Notes: generated by a model from the letters alone, not told the origin. DNA of 32,172 bases from Flemingiibacterium sp045636265 (GCA_045636265.1 JAZTXD010000057.1:1-32172), one strand, 5' to 3'. Positions 7,539 to 16,736 are shown, counted from the first letter of the stretch. Numbers and translations are program-made.

Positions 7539-10500
7539 TTGGCAGGCAGAATCAAGGGCATAACGATCGAAATTGGCGCCGACCCCCGAGGCCTAGAGGA
7601 GGCCCTTTCCGGCGTTAATAAGCATATCAAATCCACGCAGAAAGAATTGAGGGATGTCGAGCGTCTTCTAAAACTCGACCCTACAAATACAGAACTCCTT
7701 GAGCAGAGACAGCGACTCCTTGCAAAGGCTGTCGGTGGCACAGAAGAAAAACTTCAGGCGCTCAAGGAAGCGGAGAAGAAAGCGCAAGAGCAGTTTAAGC
7801 GTGGCGCGATCACCCAAGAGCAGTATGATGCGCTCAAGCGCGAAATTATTGCGACCGAAGAAAACCTAAAGAATCTTGAGGAGCAGGCATCGCGGAGCAA
7901 TGCAACACTCGCCAAAATTGGCGCAGTCGCGGACGAAGTTGCCTCCGGAGCCAATAAGGTCGCATCTGCCACGCAGGGAATTTCCACGGCGGCAACGGCA
8001 GCAATCACGGCCGCCGCCGCTGCATCTATTTCTTTTGAAGATTCCATTGCAAAGGTGTCTACGCTCCTAGATACCTCAAAGACCGATATCACGCAGTACA
8101 AGGCTGCAATGATTGAGGCGAGCAATGAGACCGGCATCGCAGTCGGCGACTTTGCGGAGGCTGTCTATTCTTCAATCTCCGCAAGCATCGACCAAGCCGA
8201 TGCAATTGAATTTACCGCAGCGATGGCAAAGCTGGCGATTGGCGGATTTACGGATCTCTCAAAAGCCGTTGATGTTACCACCACTGTGATCAATGGTTAT
8301 GGCCTTGCCGCATCCGAGGCAGAGCGAATCACCGACATTCTTGTCGCAACGCAGAACCTCGGTAAAACAACCGTTGACGAGTTGGCGAGCAGCATGGGCA
8401 AGGTCATCCCGACCGCTTCGGCTGCTAATTTCAGCATTGACGAACTGGGCGCGGCTTACGCGCAGCTTACAAAAAACGGTATTGCAACTGCAGAAGCAGG
8501 CACATATCTGCGCAGCATGCTCTCTGAGCTTACAAAGAGCGGCAGCGCGACAGATGCCGCTCTGCGCGAGCTTTCCGGGAAGGGCTTTGCGGAATTGAAG
8601 GCTGACGGTGCCACGACGGCAGAGATTTTTTCCATGCTGTCTGATTACGCAGAAAGCAGCGGAAAGTCTCTCAAAGATATGTTTGGCAGCGTGGAAGCCG
8701 GCTCGGCAGCGCTCGTTCTCGCGCGCGCTGACGGCGCAGAGTTTACGGAAATGCTGGACGCTATGCAAGAATCCGCTGGGTCTGCGCAAAAAGCGTTTGA
8801 TACAGTAGCCGGTACAACGGGCGCACAGCTGAAGCGCGCACTCAATCAAATCAAAAACTCCGCGATTGAATTGGGCGATGCGCTCGCGCCAGTTATAGAG
8901 GCGGCTGCAAATGCCGTATCCTCGCTATCCAGCGCGTTTGCAGAGTTGAGCGATGACCAAATGAAAACGGTAGCGGGAGTGCTTGCCGTTGTCGCGGCGA
9001 TCTCGCCGGTGGCGAGGATCGTGGGCGGCATTGCTACGGCAATCAAAGGCGTTACAGTTGCGCTCAGTTTCTTGTCAGCAAATCCGATTTTGCTTGCAGT
9101 TGGCGCTGTCGGTCTTTTGACCGCAGGCATCGTCTCTATGGCGAATGAAGCCAAGGTCTCCGCCGATGCTGCTGAGGATCTGCTGTCTACGCTAAAGGAT
9201 GGCGGCAAAGAATTAAACGGAACGATCGAGAACATTGAAGCGACGGCTGCTACGGCAGACCATCTGATCGATCGCCTCGATGTTCTGAACGAAGACGGAC
9301 TCGATGAGCGAGAGGCTGCCGAGTACAATCAAATTCTTTCGACATTGTGCGAAACCGTTCCGGAACTTGCCTCTCTGATCGATCTGGAAACCGGAGCGAT
9401 TGAGGGCGGCACGGAAGCGCTGCGAAAAAATACAAACGCGTGGAAACTCAATGCGAAGCAGCAGGCGTATCAAGATCGCCTTACGGAGTTGTACAAATCC
9501 AACTCTGAAGCCCTCATTGAGCTGGAAATGAATACTATAGCGCTCGTCGAGGCGAAGCAAGACCTTGCTGTTGCGGAGGCCAATGAGACTGCAATCCGCG
9601 CAGAATTGACAGCTGCTTACAACGGCAACGAAGAGAGCGTCGGATATTTAAACCAGAAACTCATTGAGGCGCAAGGTGCGCAATCGCAGGCAGCGAGCGA
9701 AGTTGCGAGATATACCGAGCTGGTCAATCAAGGAACAGCTGCCGTGGATGCTGCCGCAGCTGAAATTGCAGCGGAAGAAGCTGCAATCGAAAACCTAACA
9801 CAAGCAGAGACAACGCTTGCATCCTCTACGGCAGGCGTTGTCGATTCGCAGCAAGCGGTTGCGCAAGCTGTTGAAAGCACCACCAATTCCGTCGAAGACC
9901 TCGCGGCAAAGTATGCGGAGGCATACAACAATGCTTACAACAGTTTAAACGGTCAGATCGGACTGTTTGACACATTTACCGCCGAGCTAGACGAAGCACT
10001 TTCTACCTCCTCCGGCATGACGGAAGCGTGGAAGCAGCAAAGTTCCAATCTGGCTGCGTATGCAGAAAACCTTCGCCTTGCCGCTGAGTACGGCATTGAC
10101 GAGGGTCTGATTGCATCTTTGGCAGATGGCAGCGCAGAAAGCTCCGAATATCTTGCACAGATCATCGAAGAAATCGAAGCAGCAGGCGTTACCACCGAGG
10201 GCCTGGGCGAAGATGCAAAGAAGTTTGTGAGCGATTTTAACAACTCGTTCCAGCAGACAAAACTCGCAAAAGAGCAGCTTGCATCCGTTATGGCAAGTAT
10301 CGAATCGCAGTTCGCCAAAACACTCCCGGAGGGGGCGTCCTTTGGCTCCGATCTCATCCAGGGCATGATTGATGGCATCAACAACAAATCCGGAACGCTT
10401 TATGCGACCATGTCGCGCGTTGTTACTGCTGCGATCCAATCCGGACGCACCGCCGCGCGGTCAAATTCTCCATCCAAAGAGACAATCGATCTGTTTGAAG

Positions 10501-10802
10501 ATGTCGGCGAGGGCATGATCATCGGTATTCAGCACAAGCAGCAAGATGTTGCATCTGCGGTGTATGACACCGTATCCCGCGCACTTGCACTTGATCCGCA
10601 TCGTGCTGCACAGAGCGCAGGCGTATCGGTTAGCTCAATGACCGGCGACATGCTGGGCGGCGCATCGGTGCAGAATAACAACCAGCGGACGATTCAAGTA
10701 TCTGTGCAGAACAGTTTCGGAAATTATGACAGCGCAGCCGGAAACGCTGCGGCAAATGACCTCGTGCGGCAGATCAACCGCGCACTGGGGAGGGCATTCT
10801 AA
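7539..10802 (+). CDS. Tail tape measure protein
   Basis: Rod-like protein that sets tail length and is ejected with the DNA. At 1,087 residues, and about 1.5 angstrom per residue, it predicts a tail near 160 nm. Residues 20-120 are coiled coil. The TP901-type core follows, with 'FAEAVYSSISASIDQ', 'DLSKAVDVTTTVINGYG' and 'NGIATAEAGTYLRSML'. A hydrophobic segment lies around residues 475-540. The C-terminal part is again helical and Ala/Glu-rich. The TTG start has GGAGGGGG eight bases upstream. The TAA overlaps the ATG of the next gene by one base. Confidence 0.95.
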   Translation: MAGRIKGITIEIGADPRGLEEALSGVNKHIKSTQKELRDVERLLKLDPTNTELLEQRQRLLAKAVGGTEEKLQALKEAEKKAQEQFKRGAITQEQYDALKREIIATEENLKNLEEQASRSNATLAKIGAVADEVASGANKVASATQGISTAATAAITAAAAASISFEDSIAKVSTLLDTSKTDITQYKAAMIEASNETGIAVGDFAEAVYSSISASIDQADAIEFTAAMAKLAIGGFTDLSKAVDVTTTVINGYGLAASEAERITDILVATQNLGKTTVDELASSMGKVIPTASAANFSIDELGAAYAQLTKNGIATAEAGTYLRSMLSELTKSGSATDAALRELSGKGFAELKADGATTAEIFSMLSDYAESSGKSLKDMFGSVEAGSAALVLARADGAEFTEMLDAMQESAGSAQKAFDTVAGTTGAQLKRALNQIKNSAIELGDALAPVIEAAANAVSSLSSAFAELSDDQMKTVAGVLAVVAAISPVARIVGGIATAIKGVTVALSFLSANPILLAVGAVGLLTAGIVSMANEAKVSADAAEDLLSTLKDGGKELNGTIENIEATAATADHLIDRLDVLNEDGLDEREAAEYNQILSTLCETVPELASLIDLETGAIEGGTEALRKNTNAWKLNAKQQAYQDRLTELYKSNSEALIELEMNTIALVEAKQDLAVAEANETAIRAELTAAYNGNEESVGYLNQKLIEAQGAQSQAASEVARYTELVNQGTAAVDAAAAEIAAEEAAIENLTQAETTLASSTAGVVDSQQAVAQAVESTTNSVEDLAAKYAEAYNNAYNSLNGQIGLFDTFTAELDEALSTSSGMTEAWKQQSSNLAAYAENLRLAAEYGIDEGLIASLADGSAESSEYLAQIIEEIEAAGVTTEGLGEDAKKFVSDFNNSFQQTKLAKEQLASVMASIESQFAKTLPEGASFGSDLIQGMIDGINNKSGTLYATMSRVVTAAIQSGRTAARSNSPSKETIDLFEDVGEGMIIGIQHKQQDVASAVYDTVSRALALDPHRAAQSAGVSVSSMTGDMLGGASVQNNNQRTIQVSVQNSFGNYDSAAGNAAANDLVRQINRALGRAF

Positions 10803-11629
10803 TGCGATATTTTAAACTGGTCAACTCACGCGGCGCTGAGTGGGATCTCATGGCGCGAGATGGATTTTTCCACGCGCCGTCCGGACTCGGCTTTGCGCGG
10901 AGCATTTCCACGCTTCGCGCAGGCAATGACTGGCTTCCGTCAAATGAATTTTTGAACCAAAAAACACCATCCGGCGAGATGGTGTTTTTTTCTTATGAGT
11001 CCTATCAGCGCTTTGTCTCGTTTATTTCCTACGACGAGCCGCTTTTCCTGATGTATCAACCGACCAGAAAGTGGTACAGATGCCGCTGCAAGGTTAGCAA
11101 ACTGGAAAAGGGCGACATGACGAACCCCGGCTTGCTTGTCTGCCCGATCGTGTTCTCTTGCCTTGGCACATGGCACGAGCTCGTGAGCGCCTCGCAGGCG
11201 GACATTAACAAGGCAGCGGGTAAAGTATACCCCTATGCGTATCCGTACAGCTACGCGGACAGCACGGTTGTCTCGGCTGCCATTGAAAACGGAAACCTTG
11301 AGAGTCCGTGCAAGCTGCACATCTTCGGGCCGTGCACAAATCCTGCATGGTCGATCTCGCAGGGCGGCGAAACGCTCCAGCGCGGACGCGTATTTGCCAC
11401 GATCCCGGAAGACCACAAACTGGTCGTGGCGGCAGCGCCTGCCGAGATGGAGATTGCAGAGTATACCCGCAACAATGTTTTCGTGCGGGATCTTTATGCG
11501 GCGAGTGACTTTTCCACGGAGCGCTTTATTTATGCGCCGCCCGGAAGCAGCACGGTCTCCGTGACTGGCGAAAACACCGATGTCGTTCGCGCAACCGTGG
11601 AGGTGGAGAAGCTTGCCTATTCCGTATAA
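10802..11629 (+). CDS. Distal tail protein (Dit-like)
   Basis: Hub between tail tube and tip, 275 residues, directly after the tape measure as in most Gram-positive siphoviruses. The N-terminal half has the compact beta pattern of the distal tail family ('FFHAPSGLGFARSIS', then 'FLNQKTPSGEMVFFSYESYQRFVSFI'); the rest resembles the galectin-like second domain. It starts in the TAATG overlap with the tape measure and shares 17 bases with the following tail protein. Confidence 0.85.
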   Translation: MRYFKLVNSRGAEWDLMARDGFFHAPSGLGFARSISTLRAGNDWLPSNEFLNQKTPSGEMVFFSYESYQRFVSFISYDEPLFLMYQPTRKWYRCRCKVSKLEKGDMTNPGLLVCPIVFSCLGTWHELVSASQADINKAAGKVYPYAYPYSYADSTVVSAAIENGNLESPCKLHIFGPCTNPAWSISQGGETLQRGRVFATIPEDHKLVVAAAPAEMEIAEYTRNNVFVRDLYAASDFSTERFIYAPPGSSTVSVTGENTDVVRATVEVEKLAYSV

Positions 11630-12650
11630 GATCGAACTCTTTGACCGCAATTTTGCTTTCAGATCCTTCTCCCCTCTCCCGCAGCAAGACATCGAGTTCG
11701 ACTATCTGGCGATGACCCGAATCGGACTTGATGTGCCGCCTATCGCGGCGGAGAAGGGCGACTACGCGATCATTTCCTCCGGATCTGAGCAGATCTTCTG
11801 CGGAGTTGTTGACGATGTAGCGAACAACAACTCCTCCACGCGTCTCTCGCTCAAACCGATTCAGGCGCTTTTTGAGGCGGGAGTCGCGGCAAGAACGATT
11901 GCCTCCGGCAGCATCGAGGCATCTCTCGCGGATGCCTTGCGCGATAATTTCATCAACAGCGGCGACAGCCTGCAAAACATTCCCGGTCTGTCCATTGTGA
12001 CAACCACATCGACAAGCGGCAGCCTTTTGGGCGATCAGCCGCTTGTTTTTATTTCCGACCTTATTCGCACCGCGCTTTCCGTGTACAGCGTGGTCATGTG
12101 GGTCGATCTGTATCCGCAGGAAAAAGAGGTGCGCGTCACAATTGGACGCGTTGCCGACCATGTGACCATCGAGGCAGATCTCCCGGCGATTTTGGATCGT
12201 GAGATCGTGCTCGGCGACTCCTACGGGCAGCTCAACAAACTCATCGTGCTGGATGAGGCTGATGCTTCCCGCCGCGCGGTGTATTACCTCCACGCAGACG
12301 GAACCATCAGCGACGAAGACCGGCTGCGCGTGACTCCCGTATTTTTCGACACGCTTATCGTCCGCGCATCCGATGCCGCAGATTTTGCCGAGCAGGCATA
12401 CACGCAGGCGTATAACGCGCTATCGCCGCAGCAGTACGACAACATGATCGAACTGACTGCGCCGATCAGCAGCAAGGTATTTCCGGCCTTTTTGCCCATT
12501 GGGGCGCGTGCTGATGTTAAGCACAACGGGAAGACCTATAAGAGCATCTTGACCGGATTTGTACGCGGCGCGCTGAATATGACGCTTGTCTTTGGCGTTG
12601 TCCGCGTGGATCTCACGAAAAAGCTCACGCTGCAAAGCAGCAAAAAATAA
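11613..12650 (+). CDS. Tail hub / tail-associated protein (Gp37-like)
   Basis: Protein of about 345 residues in the slot for the tail-associated or baseplate hub protein. The beginning 'IPYKIELFDRNFAFRSF' and the later 'GDSYGQLNKLIVLDE' fit the Gp37-like family of siphovirus tail proteins, recognised here from memory rather than a search. The TTG at 11613 is preferred over an ATG 33 bases upstream because GGAGGTGGAG precedes it. No peptidase or lysozyme motif is obvious, so a cell-wall degrading role is not claimed. Confidence 0.7.
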   Translation: MPIPYKIELFDRNFAFRSFSPLPQQDIEFDYLAMTRIGLDVPPIAAEKGDYAIISSGSEQIFCGVVDDVANNNSSTRLSLKPIQALFEAGVAARTIASGSIEASLADALRDNFINSGDSLQNIPGLSIVTTTSTSGSLLGDQPLVFISDLIRTALSVYSVVMWVDLYPQEKEVRVTIGRVADHVTIEADLPAILDREIVLGDSYGQLNKLIVLDEADASRRAVYYLHADGTISDEDRLRVTPVFFDTLIVRASDAADFAEQAYTQAYNALSPQQYDNMIELTAPISSKVFPAFLPIGARADVKHNGKTYKSILTGFVRGALNMTLVFGVVRVDLTKKLTLQSSKK

Positions 12651-12670
12651 CACGCGAACGGAGGGTTCCA

Positions 12671-13573
12671 ATGATTATTTTGAAACAGTTTGACGGCGCT
12701 AATGTTACGCCTGCCGATGATGCTGCGCTTTACGCGCATTTGGATGCCCGAAGCGGCATTATTTCCGGCGTGGAGATTGCGCATCTTGGCGCAAACCAGA
12801 TCAGCATCGGTGCCGGTCGCGGCATCGTTTGCGGTCGCACATTCGTGATCGAAGCAGAAACCGTGCTCGCAACACTCTCCGCATCCGGCACGCAGAACGG
12901 ACGGCTGCTGCTCCAGGTCGACCTCGGCAACGCCGACGCTCCTGCATCGTTTATCACGCAGGCAGCTGCTGTGCTTCCCGATCTCGTGCAGGAAGATCTG
13001 AATGAGGGCGGCACTGTTTACCAGCTCGTTCTCGCGACCTACACGGTCAACACCACCACGATCAGCGGCCTCTCTGCTGTCGCTCCCCTTGCATCGATCT
13101 TCGGCGCAAACGGCGCGATCCCGATCACCGCCGGCGGAACGGGCGCATTGACCGCGCTTGCGGCAAGAAAAAACATCGGCGCAAAGATCTACTTTAGCCT
13201 TGCCGAACTTGGCATCACCGCATTTCCGACAACCATGAGCGAGGTATGCGCGAAAATGCCCGCGCAGAGCGTGGCGATTCTCGACAGCCGCAATGTTCTT
13301 GCAGACGGCTCGGAAGAGATCAGCGATCTCGGCCTTGGCTATTCCGGCATGTATGTGTTCCTCAAGGGCAACACCGCTTCTCGCTTCTCAATGCTGTTTA
13401 TCAGCGGCTCCGTCTCCGCGACCGCTTCCAATATGTATTTTGGCTGCTATGCAGCCACTAGCGGCGACATTGTCTGGGAGCGCACCGTGAAAAATGTCCT
13501 CACCTCCAACGAATACGGGTCTACTCTTCCGACAGCTGGCACGCCCGGAAGATTTTACTTAAAGAAGGTGTAG
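12671..13573 (+). CDS. Tail tip / fibre-like structural protein
   Basis: Protein of 300 residues following the tail hub gene, in the normal place for an upper baseplate or receptor-binding protein. The N-terminal 180 residues are beta-rich and resemble proteins that attach fibres to the tip. The motif ITAGGTGALTALAARKNIGA (about 155-175) is a typical phage fibre segment (G-GGTGA-T---AR-NIGA). The C-terminal 120 residues probably form the exposed head domain. Ribosome site GGAGG precedes the ATG. Receptor and exact role cannot be told. Confidence 0.75.
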   Translation: MIILKQFDGANVTPADDAALYAHLDARSGIISGVEIAHLGANQISIGAGRGIVCGRTFVIEAETVLATLSASGTQNGRLLLQVDLGNADAPASFITQAAAVLPDLVQEDLNEGGTVYQLVLATYTVNTTTISGLSAVAPLASIFGANGAIPITAGGTGALTALAARKNIGAKIYFSLAELGITAFPTTMSEVCAKMPAQSVAILDSRNVLADGSEEISDLGLGYSGMYVFLKGNTASRFSMLFISGSVSATASNMYFGCYAATSGDIVWERTVKNVLTSNEYGSTLPTAGTPGRFYLKKV

Positions 13574-13575
13574 CT

Positions 13576-14199
13576 ATGGCAGTAACGATTACGGGCGAAC
13601 AGATCTACCTTAACGGCAGCACCCTCACGACCCCTCAGGTCAACGGATCGGTAAAGTTTTGCTATGCCGGCTATAACTCGTCAACAAAGCAGCGACATGT
13701 AACGCTGTACACTTGCAAGACGGACAAGCCGCTTTCGCAGATTACCTTTACCATCCGCAACGCAGGCACGGACGGCACGGGTGCAAACAAATATCTCGGC
13801 ATATTTGTCACACCTTCCAAGATCAGCGAGTATCTGTCAAGTTCCACCGGAGGCGATACAAAACTGCGCTTCAACTACACCTGCACCGATGACGGCACCA
13901 CGGTCAGCGGAACATCTGGCGCAGCGACCGGAATCGTGACAAAGTCGATCCCGGCTGGAACATTCTACATCTATGTCGTGCCGTACTCCGGCACATCGAC
14001 CACAACGACATCGACTTTCTACTCCAACTCGTCCTCGACCTCAAAGCCAACCATCTCCGGCGCAGAGGTCACGGGATGCGTTTACATCGACAACGGCAGC
14101 AAGTTTGAGGCGTATCAATGCTATGTTGACAACGGCAGCGGTTGGGATCTCTGCCTGCCGTACATTGACAACGGCAGCGGCTGGGATCTCTGCGGCTAG
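13576..14199 (+). CDS. Putative tail tip protein with C-terminal 13-residue repeats
   Basis: Protein of 207 residues, Thr- and Ser-rich, with beta-sandwich-like composition. It ends in three near-identical 13-residue repeats with the core Y(I/V)DNGS(G)W(D)LC. It begins two bases after the preceding tip gene and is the last structural gene before lysis. Similar short aromatic C-terminal repeats occur at the ends of tip or fibre proteins in other Clostridia phages and may bind cell-wall sugars. That role is inferred. No enzyme motif is seen. Confidence 0.65.
   Translation: MAVTITGEQIYLNGSTLTTPQVNGSVKFCYAGYNSSTKQRHVTLYTCKTDKPLSQITFTIRNAGTDGTGANKYLGIFVTPSKISEYLSSSTGGDTKLRFNYTCTDDGTTVSGTSGAATGIVTKSIPAGTFYIYVVPYSGTSTTTTSTFYSNSSSTSKPTISGAEVTGCVYIDNGSKFEAYQCYVDNGSGWDLCLPYIDNGSGWDLCG
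14083..14196 (+). repeat. Three 39-bp tandem repeats in the tip protein gene
   Basis: Units start at 14083, 14122 and 14161. Each contains GACAACGGCAGC at the same offset. The second and third units are nearly identical at the DNA level through GGGATCTCTGC. The period of 39 bp keeps the frame, so unequal recombination would add or remove whole 13-residue modules. Confidence 0.9.
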
Positions 14200-14212
14200 A
14201 TCGGGGGTGCGA

Positions 14213-14509
14213 ATGGAAATCTCTATCGAGCACCGCCTGACAGAAGTCGAAGAACGCTCCAAGTCCAACACGCATCGCCTGGACGATGTCGAAAAGCGGC
14301 AGGCCAATCTCGACAAATTGGTCGCCGCCGTGGAAGTCCTTGCCGACCGCGAGGAACGCGTAGAAACCGATGTAAAAGAAATCAAGACCGAGGTCAAATC
14401 TTTGGCAAACAAACCGGCGAAACGATGGGACAATCTCGTGAATCAGTTGATCACGATCATGGTCTCTGTGATCGCCGGCATTATTTTGGCAAAAGTTGGG
14501 CTGAGCTAA
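14213..14509 (+). CDS. XhlA-like coiled-coil membrane protein
   Basis: Protein of 98 residues whose N-terminal 70 residues are a charged coiled coil ('EHRLTEVEERSKSNTHRLDD'). It closes with one membrane segment around residues 77-96 (LITIMVSVIAGIILAKVGL). That arrangement and the position just before the holin match the haemolysin XhlA family, which assists holin-endolysin lysis in Bacillus-type phages. The ATG at 14213 follows a GGGGGTG ribosome site; a GTG six bases upstream is possible. Confidence 0.75.
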   Translation: MEISIEHRLTEVEERSKSNTHRLDDVEKRQANLDKLVAAVEVLADREERVETDVKEIKTEVKSLANKPAKRWDNLVNQLITIMVSVIAGIILAKVGLS

Positions 14510-14527
14510 CAATCGAGGAGGATTACA

Positions 14528-14788
14528 ATGATTAACTGGAAAGTGCGAATCAAAAACAAGGCTTTTTGGATGGCAATGATTCCTGCGCTGCTTCTGCTTG
14601 CGCAGCAGGTCTGCGGCATGTTTGGCATCGAACTCGATATCGCAGGCATCTCGGAGCAGCTGATCGCCATCATCGGCACGGCGTTTGCGATTCTGTCTCT
14701 GCTGGGTGTTGTCAACGATCCGACCACGAGCGGCATGAGCGACAGTTCGCAGGCGATGTCCTACCGCGAGCCGCGAAAGGATGCGTGA
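14528..14788 (+). CDS. Holin (phiLC3-like)
   Basis: Small membrane protein of 86 residues that would open the membrane to the endolysin. The opening 'INWKVRIKNKAFWMAMIPALLLL' is typical of phiLC3-type holins (INWKVR-KNK-FW). Two hydrophobic segments span about residues 13-30 and 41-60, followed by a hydrophilic tail with 'DPTTSGMSDSSQAMSY', which also fits the family. AGGAGG precedes the ATG by seven bases. The gene overlaps the amidase gene by eight bases. Confidence 0.9.
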   Translation: MINWKVRIKNKAFWMAMIPALLLLAQQVCGMFGIELDIAGISEQLIAIIGTAFAILSLLGVVNDPTTSGMSDSSQAMSYREPRKDA

Positions 14789-15719
14789 GCACATGCCGAT
14801 GATCGACCAGAAATACACAACCGGAAACAGCCGCTATAAGGCGGCTGAGACCTACACGCCGCAGGGCGTTGTGCTTCACTCCATCGGCTGCCCGCAGCCC
14901 AAAGCGCAGGTGCTGCGCGACTCATGGCAGCGCAACGCGAGCCAGTATGTGACGCACTATGTGCTGGATGATTCCGAAATCATCCAGTGTATGCCGAACA
15001 ACTTTAAGTGCTGGCATGTCGGATCTCCCGGTAATAACAAATGGATCGGCATCGAAATGTGCGAACCGAAGCAGATCAAGTACACAACCGGCGCAAAATT
15101 CACCGTCAGCGATCTCGCGGCGGCACAGAACTATGCTACGAAGTGCTACAAGAATGCGGTCTGGCTGATCGCGCTCCTCTGCAAAAATTACGGATGGAAT
15201 CCGTACACGGCGATCCTTACACACGGAGAGGTCACGAAGCGCAAGCTGTCTAATACGGATCATGTCGATCCGGAGCATCTCTGGCGTGGACTAAAGCTCG
15301 GCTACGATCTCACGCAGCTGCGCGAAGATGTTGCCGCCGCGATGTTAGGCGCGCCGCAACCGCAGCCCGACAATGAGCCGCAGCAGCTGTATCGAATCCG
15401 CAAAGCGTGGGGCGATGTGGCAAGCCAGATCGGCGCGTATACTGTTCTGGACAACGCTGTCGCCGCCTGCGAGGACGGATACGCCGTTTTTGACAAAGAC
15501 GGGAGGCAGGTCTACCCGTTCAAAAAATACGCGGTGCGCGTCTCAGCGTCCGCGCTGAACATCCGCAAAGGCCCGTCAACCAAGTATCCCGTGGTTCAAA
15601 CCATTACAAACGGCGGCGTTTATACCATTGTCGAGGAGATCGATGGATGGGGGCTGCTCAAGGCATACGAAAAGGCGCGAAACGGCTGGGTAAGCCTCGC
15701 GTTTACAGAAAGGATCTGA
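14781..15719 (+). CDS. Endolysin: N-acetylmuramoyl-L-alanine amidase with SH3 domain
   Basis: Lysis enzyme of 312 residues that cuts the amide bond between muramic acid and the peptide stem. The amidase domain covers about residues 20-180. Likely zinc ligands are His33 (VLHSIGC), His148 or His161, and Asp163 in 'TDHVDPEHLW'. A linker segment follows (about 205-245, 'YRIRKAWGDVASQIGAY'), resembling the SPOR-like part of Clostridial phage lysins. The C-terminal SH3-type binding domain is at about 247-310 ('LNIRKGPSTKYPVVQTI'). ATG codons at 14793 and 14799 are alternative starts. No signal peptide is seen, consistent with holin-dependent release. Confidence 0.92.
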   Translation: MREHMPMIDQKYTTGNSRYKAAETYTPQGVVLHSIGCPQPKAQVLRDSWQRNASQYVTHYVLDDSEIIQCMPNNFKCWHVGSPGNNKWIGIEMCEPKQIKYTTGAKFTVSDLAAAQNYATKCYKNAVWLIALLCKNYGWNPYTAILTHGEVTKRKLSNTDHVDPEHLWRGLKLGYDLTQLREDVAAAMLGAPQPQPDNEPQQLYRIRKAWGDVASQIGAYTVLDNAVAACEDGYAVFDKDGRQVYPFKKYAVRVSASALNIRKGPSTKYPVVQTITNGGVYTIVEEIDGWGLLKAYEKARNGWVSLAFTERI

Positions 15720-15723
15720 TCGC

Positions 15724-16032
15724 ATGGCAAGCGTCTGCGAGATAAAAGTCAAAAGCGCCGAGAAAAAGGCGCGGGATCAGAAAATCCGAACCGTTCTGCA
15801 AAGTCCCGACTCCGACTTTGTTGAATTCGCATTGAATCTTGTAAACCTTGAGGATGCAGAGCGAACCGTTATAGATCTCTGCCTCCGCCGTGGACTGACG
15901 CACGAAAAGGCAGCCGAGACGCTCGATGTCAGCGTTGAGTCTGTGCAGCGATACCATCGATCCGCGAAAGATAAACTCTGGATTGTCTGGAGCGGCAGAT
16001 GGTGGATGCGTGCCGTTATGGAAATCGAATAG
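15724..16032 (+). CDS. Sigma-70 region 4-like HTH protein
   Basis: Protein of 102 residues with a C-terminal helix-turn-helix resembling sigma factor region 4: 'RTVIDLCLRRGLTHEKAAE' continues into 'LDVSVESVQRYHRSAKDKL'. There is no region 2, so it is not a complete sigma factor. It is the last gene before the late terminator and lies just upstream of the separately transcribed cassette. It might regulate that cassette or late transcription; this is inference. The ATG follows the amidase stop by four bases. Confidence 0.7.
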   Translation: MASVCEIKVKSAEKKARDQKIRTVLQSPDSDFVEFALNLVNLEDAERTVIDLCLRRGLTHEKAAETLDVSVESVQRYHRSAKDKLWIVWSGRWWMRAVMEIE

Positions 16033-16043
16033 CAGATGCTTTA

Positions 16044-16073
16044 CAGCCTCCCTTCGGGGAGGCTGCTTTTTTT
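16044..16073 (+). terminator. Rho-independent terminator ending the late operon
   Basis: A perfect nine-base-pair stem beginning CAGCCTCCC closes on a UUCG tetraloop and is followed by seven T residues. This is a textbook strong terminator. It separates the packaging-to-lysis operon from the cassette downstream. Confidence 0.95.
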
Positions 16074-16093
16074 ATGCTTAAATTTACCGAAAA

Positions 16094-16121
16094 TTGACGG
16101 ATTCCTGCCATGTTCTATTTT
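16094..16121 (+). promoter_or_regulatory. Possible promoter for the attR-side cassette
   Basis: TTGACG at 16094-16099 and TATTTT at 16116-16121 are 16 bases apart, in an AT-richer stretch between the late terminator and the first cassette gene. The -10 match is only moderate. The strongest argument is that genes after a strong terminator need a promoter and this gap of about 90 bases is the only room for one. Confidence 0.4.
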
Positions 16122-16161
16122 GGGCTTCGGGTATATCATGAGCACATAAGGAGGGATTGCA

Positions 16162-16512
16162 ATGGCATATCCGAGTTATAACCCGTATCAACCGTACAAT
16201 CCGTACCAGCATGTCGGCTATCAGCAGCAAAGCTCGCCGCAGCCGCAGAGCTCGTTCTCATGCAGGCCGGTAACGAGCAGAGAAGAGGCGCTCGCGATGC
16301 AGACGGATTTCCTATCGCCAGGAACCGTCATGCCGGATCTGAGTCACGGCGTGATCTACCTCAAGCGATTTAATCCTAACACCGGCACGGCCGACTTTCA
16401 TGAATTTATTGCGAGACCGCAGCAAGACAGCGAGCCGCAGTATGCCAGCGCCGAAGAATTCCGCGCGTTTAAAGCGGATGTATTACAGAGACTGGAGGCC
16501 GTAGGCGTATGA
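16162..16512 (+). CDS. Hypothetical protein with Tyr/Pro/Gln-rich N-terminus (cassette gene 1)
   Basis: Protein of 116 residues. The first 30 residues repeat YNPYQ-like units and are low-complexity and probably disordered. Residues 35-90 look folded ('RPVTSREEALAMQTDF', then 'HGVIYLKRFNPNTGTADFHEF'), and the end is a helix. It resembles a recurrent but uncharacterised group of small proteins in Firmicutes phages; I know no function. AAGGAGGG precedes the ATG. Its stop overlaps the next ATG (ATGA), so the first two cassette genes are coupled. Confidence 0.75.
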   Translation: MAYPSYNPYQPYNPYQHVGYQQQSSPQPQSSFSCRPVTSREEALAMQTDFLSPGTVMPDLSHGVIYLKRFNPNTGTADFHEFIARPQQDSEPQYASAEEFRAFKADVLQRLEAVGV

Positions 16513-16733
16513 TGAACAACCCCGTTTTTGAACTCATGAACGCAATGCGAAGCGGCAGAAACCCGATGGATCTCATGCAGCGGATGGCAATGGGCGATCC
16601 GCGAGCCGCGCAGGCATTAAATATCATTCGAGGAAAAACCCCCGGCGAACTCAAAACCATCGCGCAGAACATGGCGAGGGAGCAGAATATTGATCTCGCC
16701 GAGTTGCAGCAGATGTTTGGAATGAGACGATAA
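16509..16733 (+). CDS. Hypothetical small helical protein (cassette gene 2)
   Basis: Protein of 74 residues, Met- and Asn-rich and wholly helical in appearance ('NPVFELMNAMRSGRNPMDL', ending 'LQQMFGMRR'). Short proteins of this type commonly accompany the YNPY-type gene in related phages, from memory. No membrane segment or catalytic motif is visible. It starts in the overlap with gene 1 and is followed by a structured leader before gene 3. Confidence 0.7.
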   Translation: MMNNPVFELMNAMRSGRNPMDLMQRMAMGDPRAAQALNIIRGKTPGELKTIAQNMAREQNIDLAELQQMFGMRR

Positions 16734-16736
16734 GCA

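Noticed and set aside
14083..14196. Diversity-generating retroelement acting on the tail tip gene
   Set aside because: No reverse transcriptase gene and no template repeat are present; the repeats are simple tandem units.
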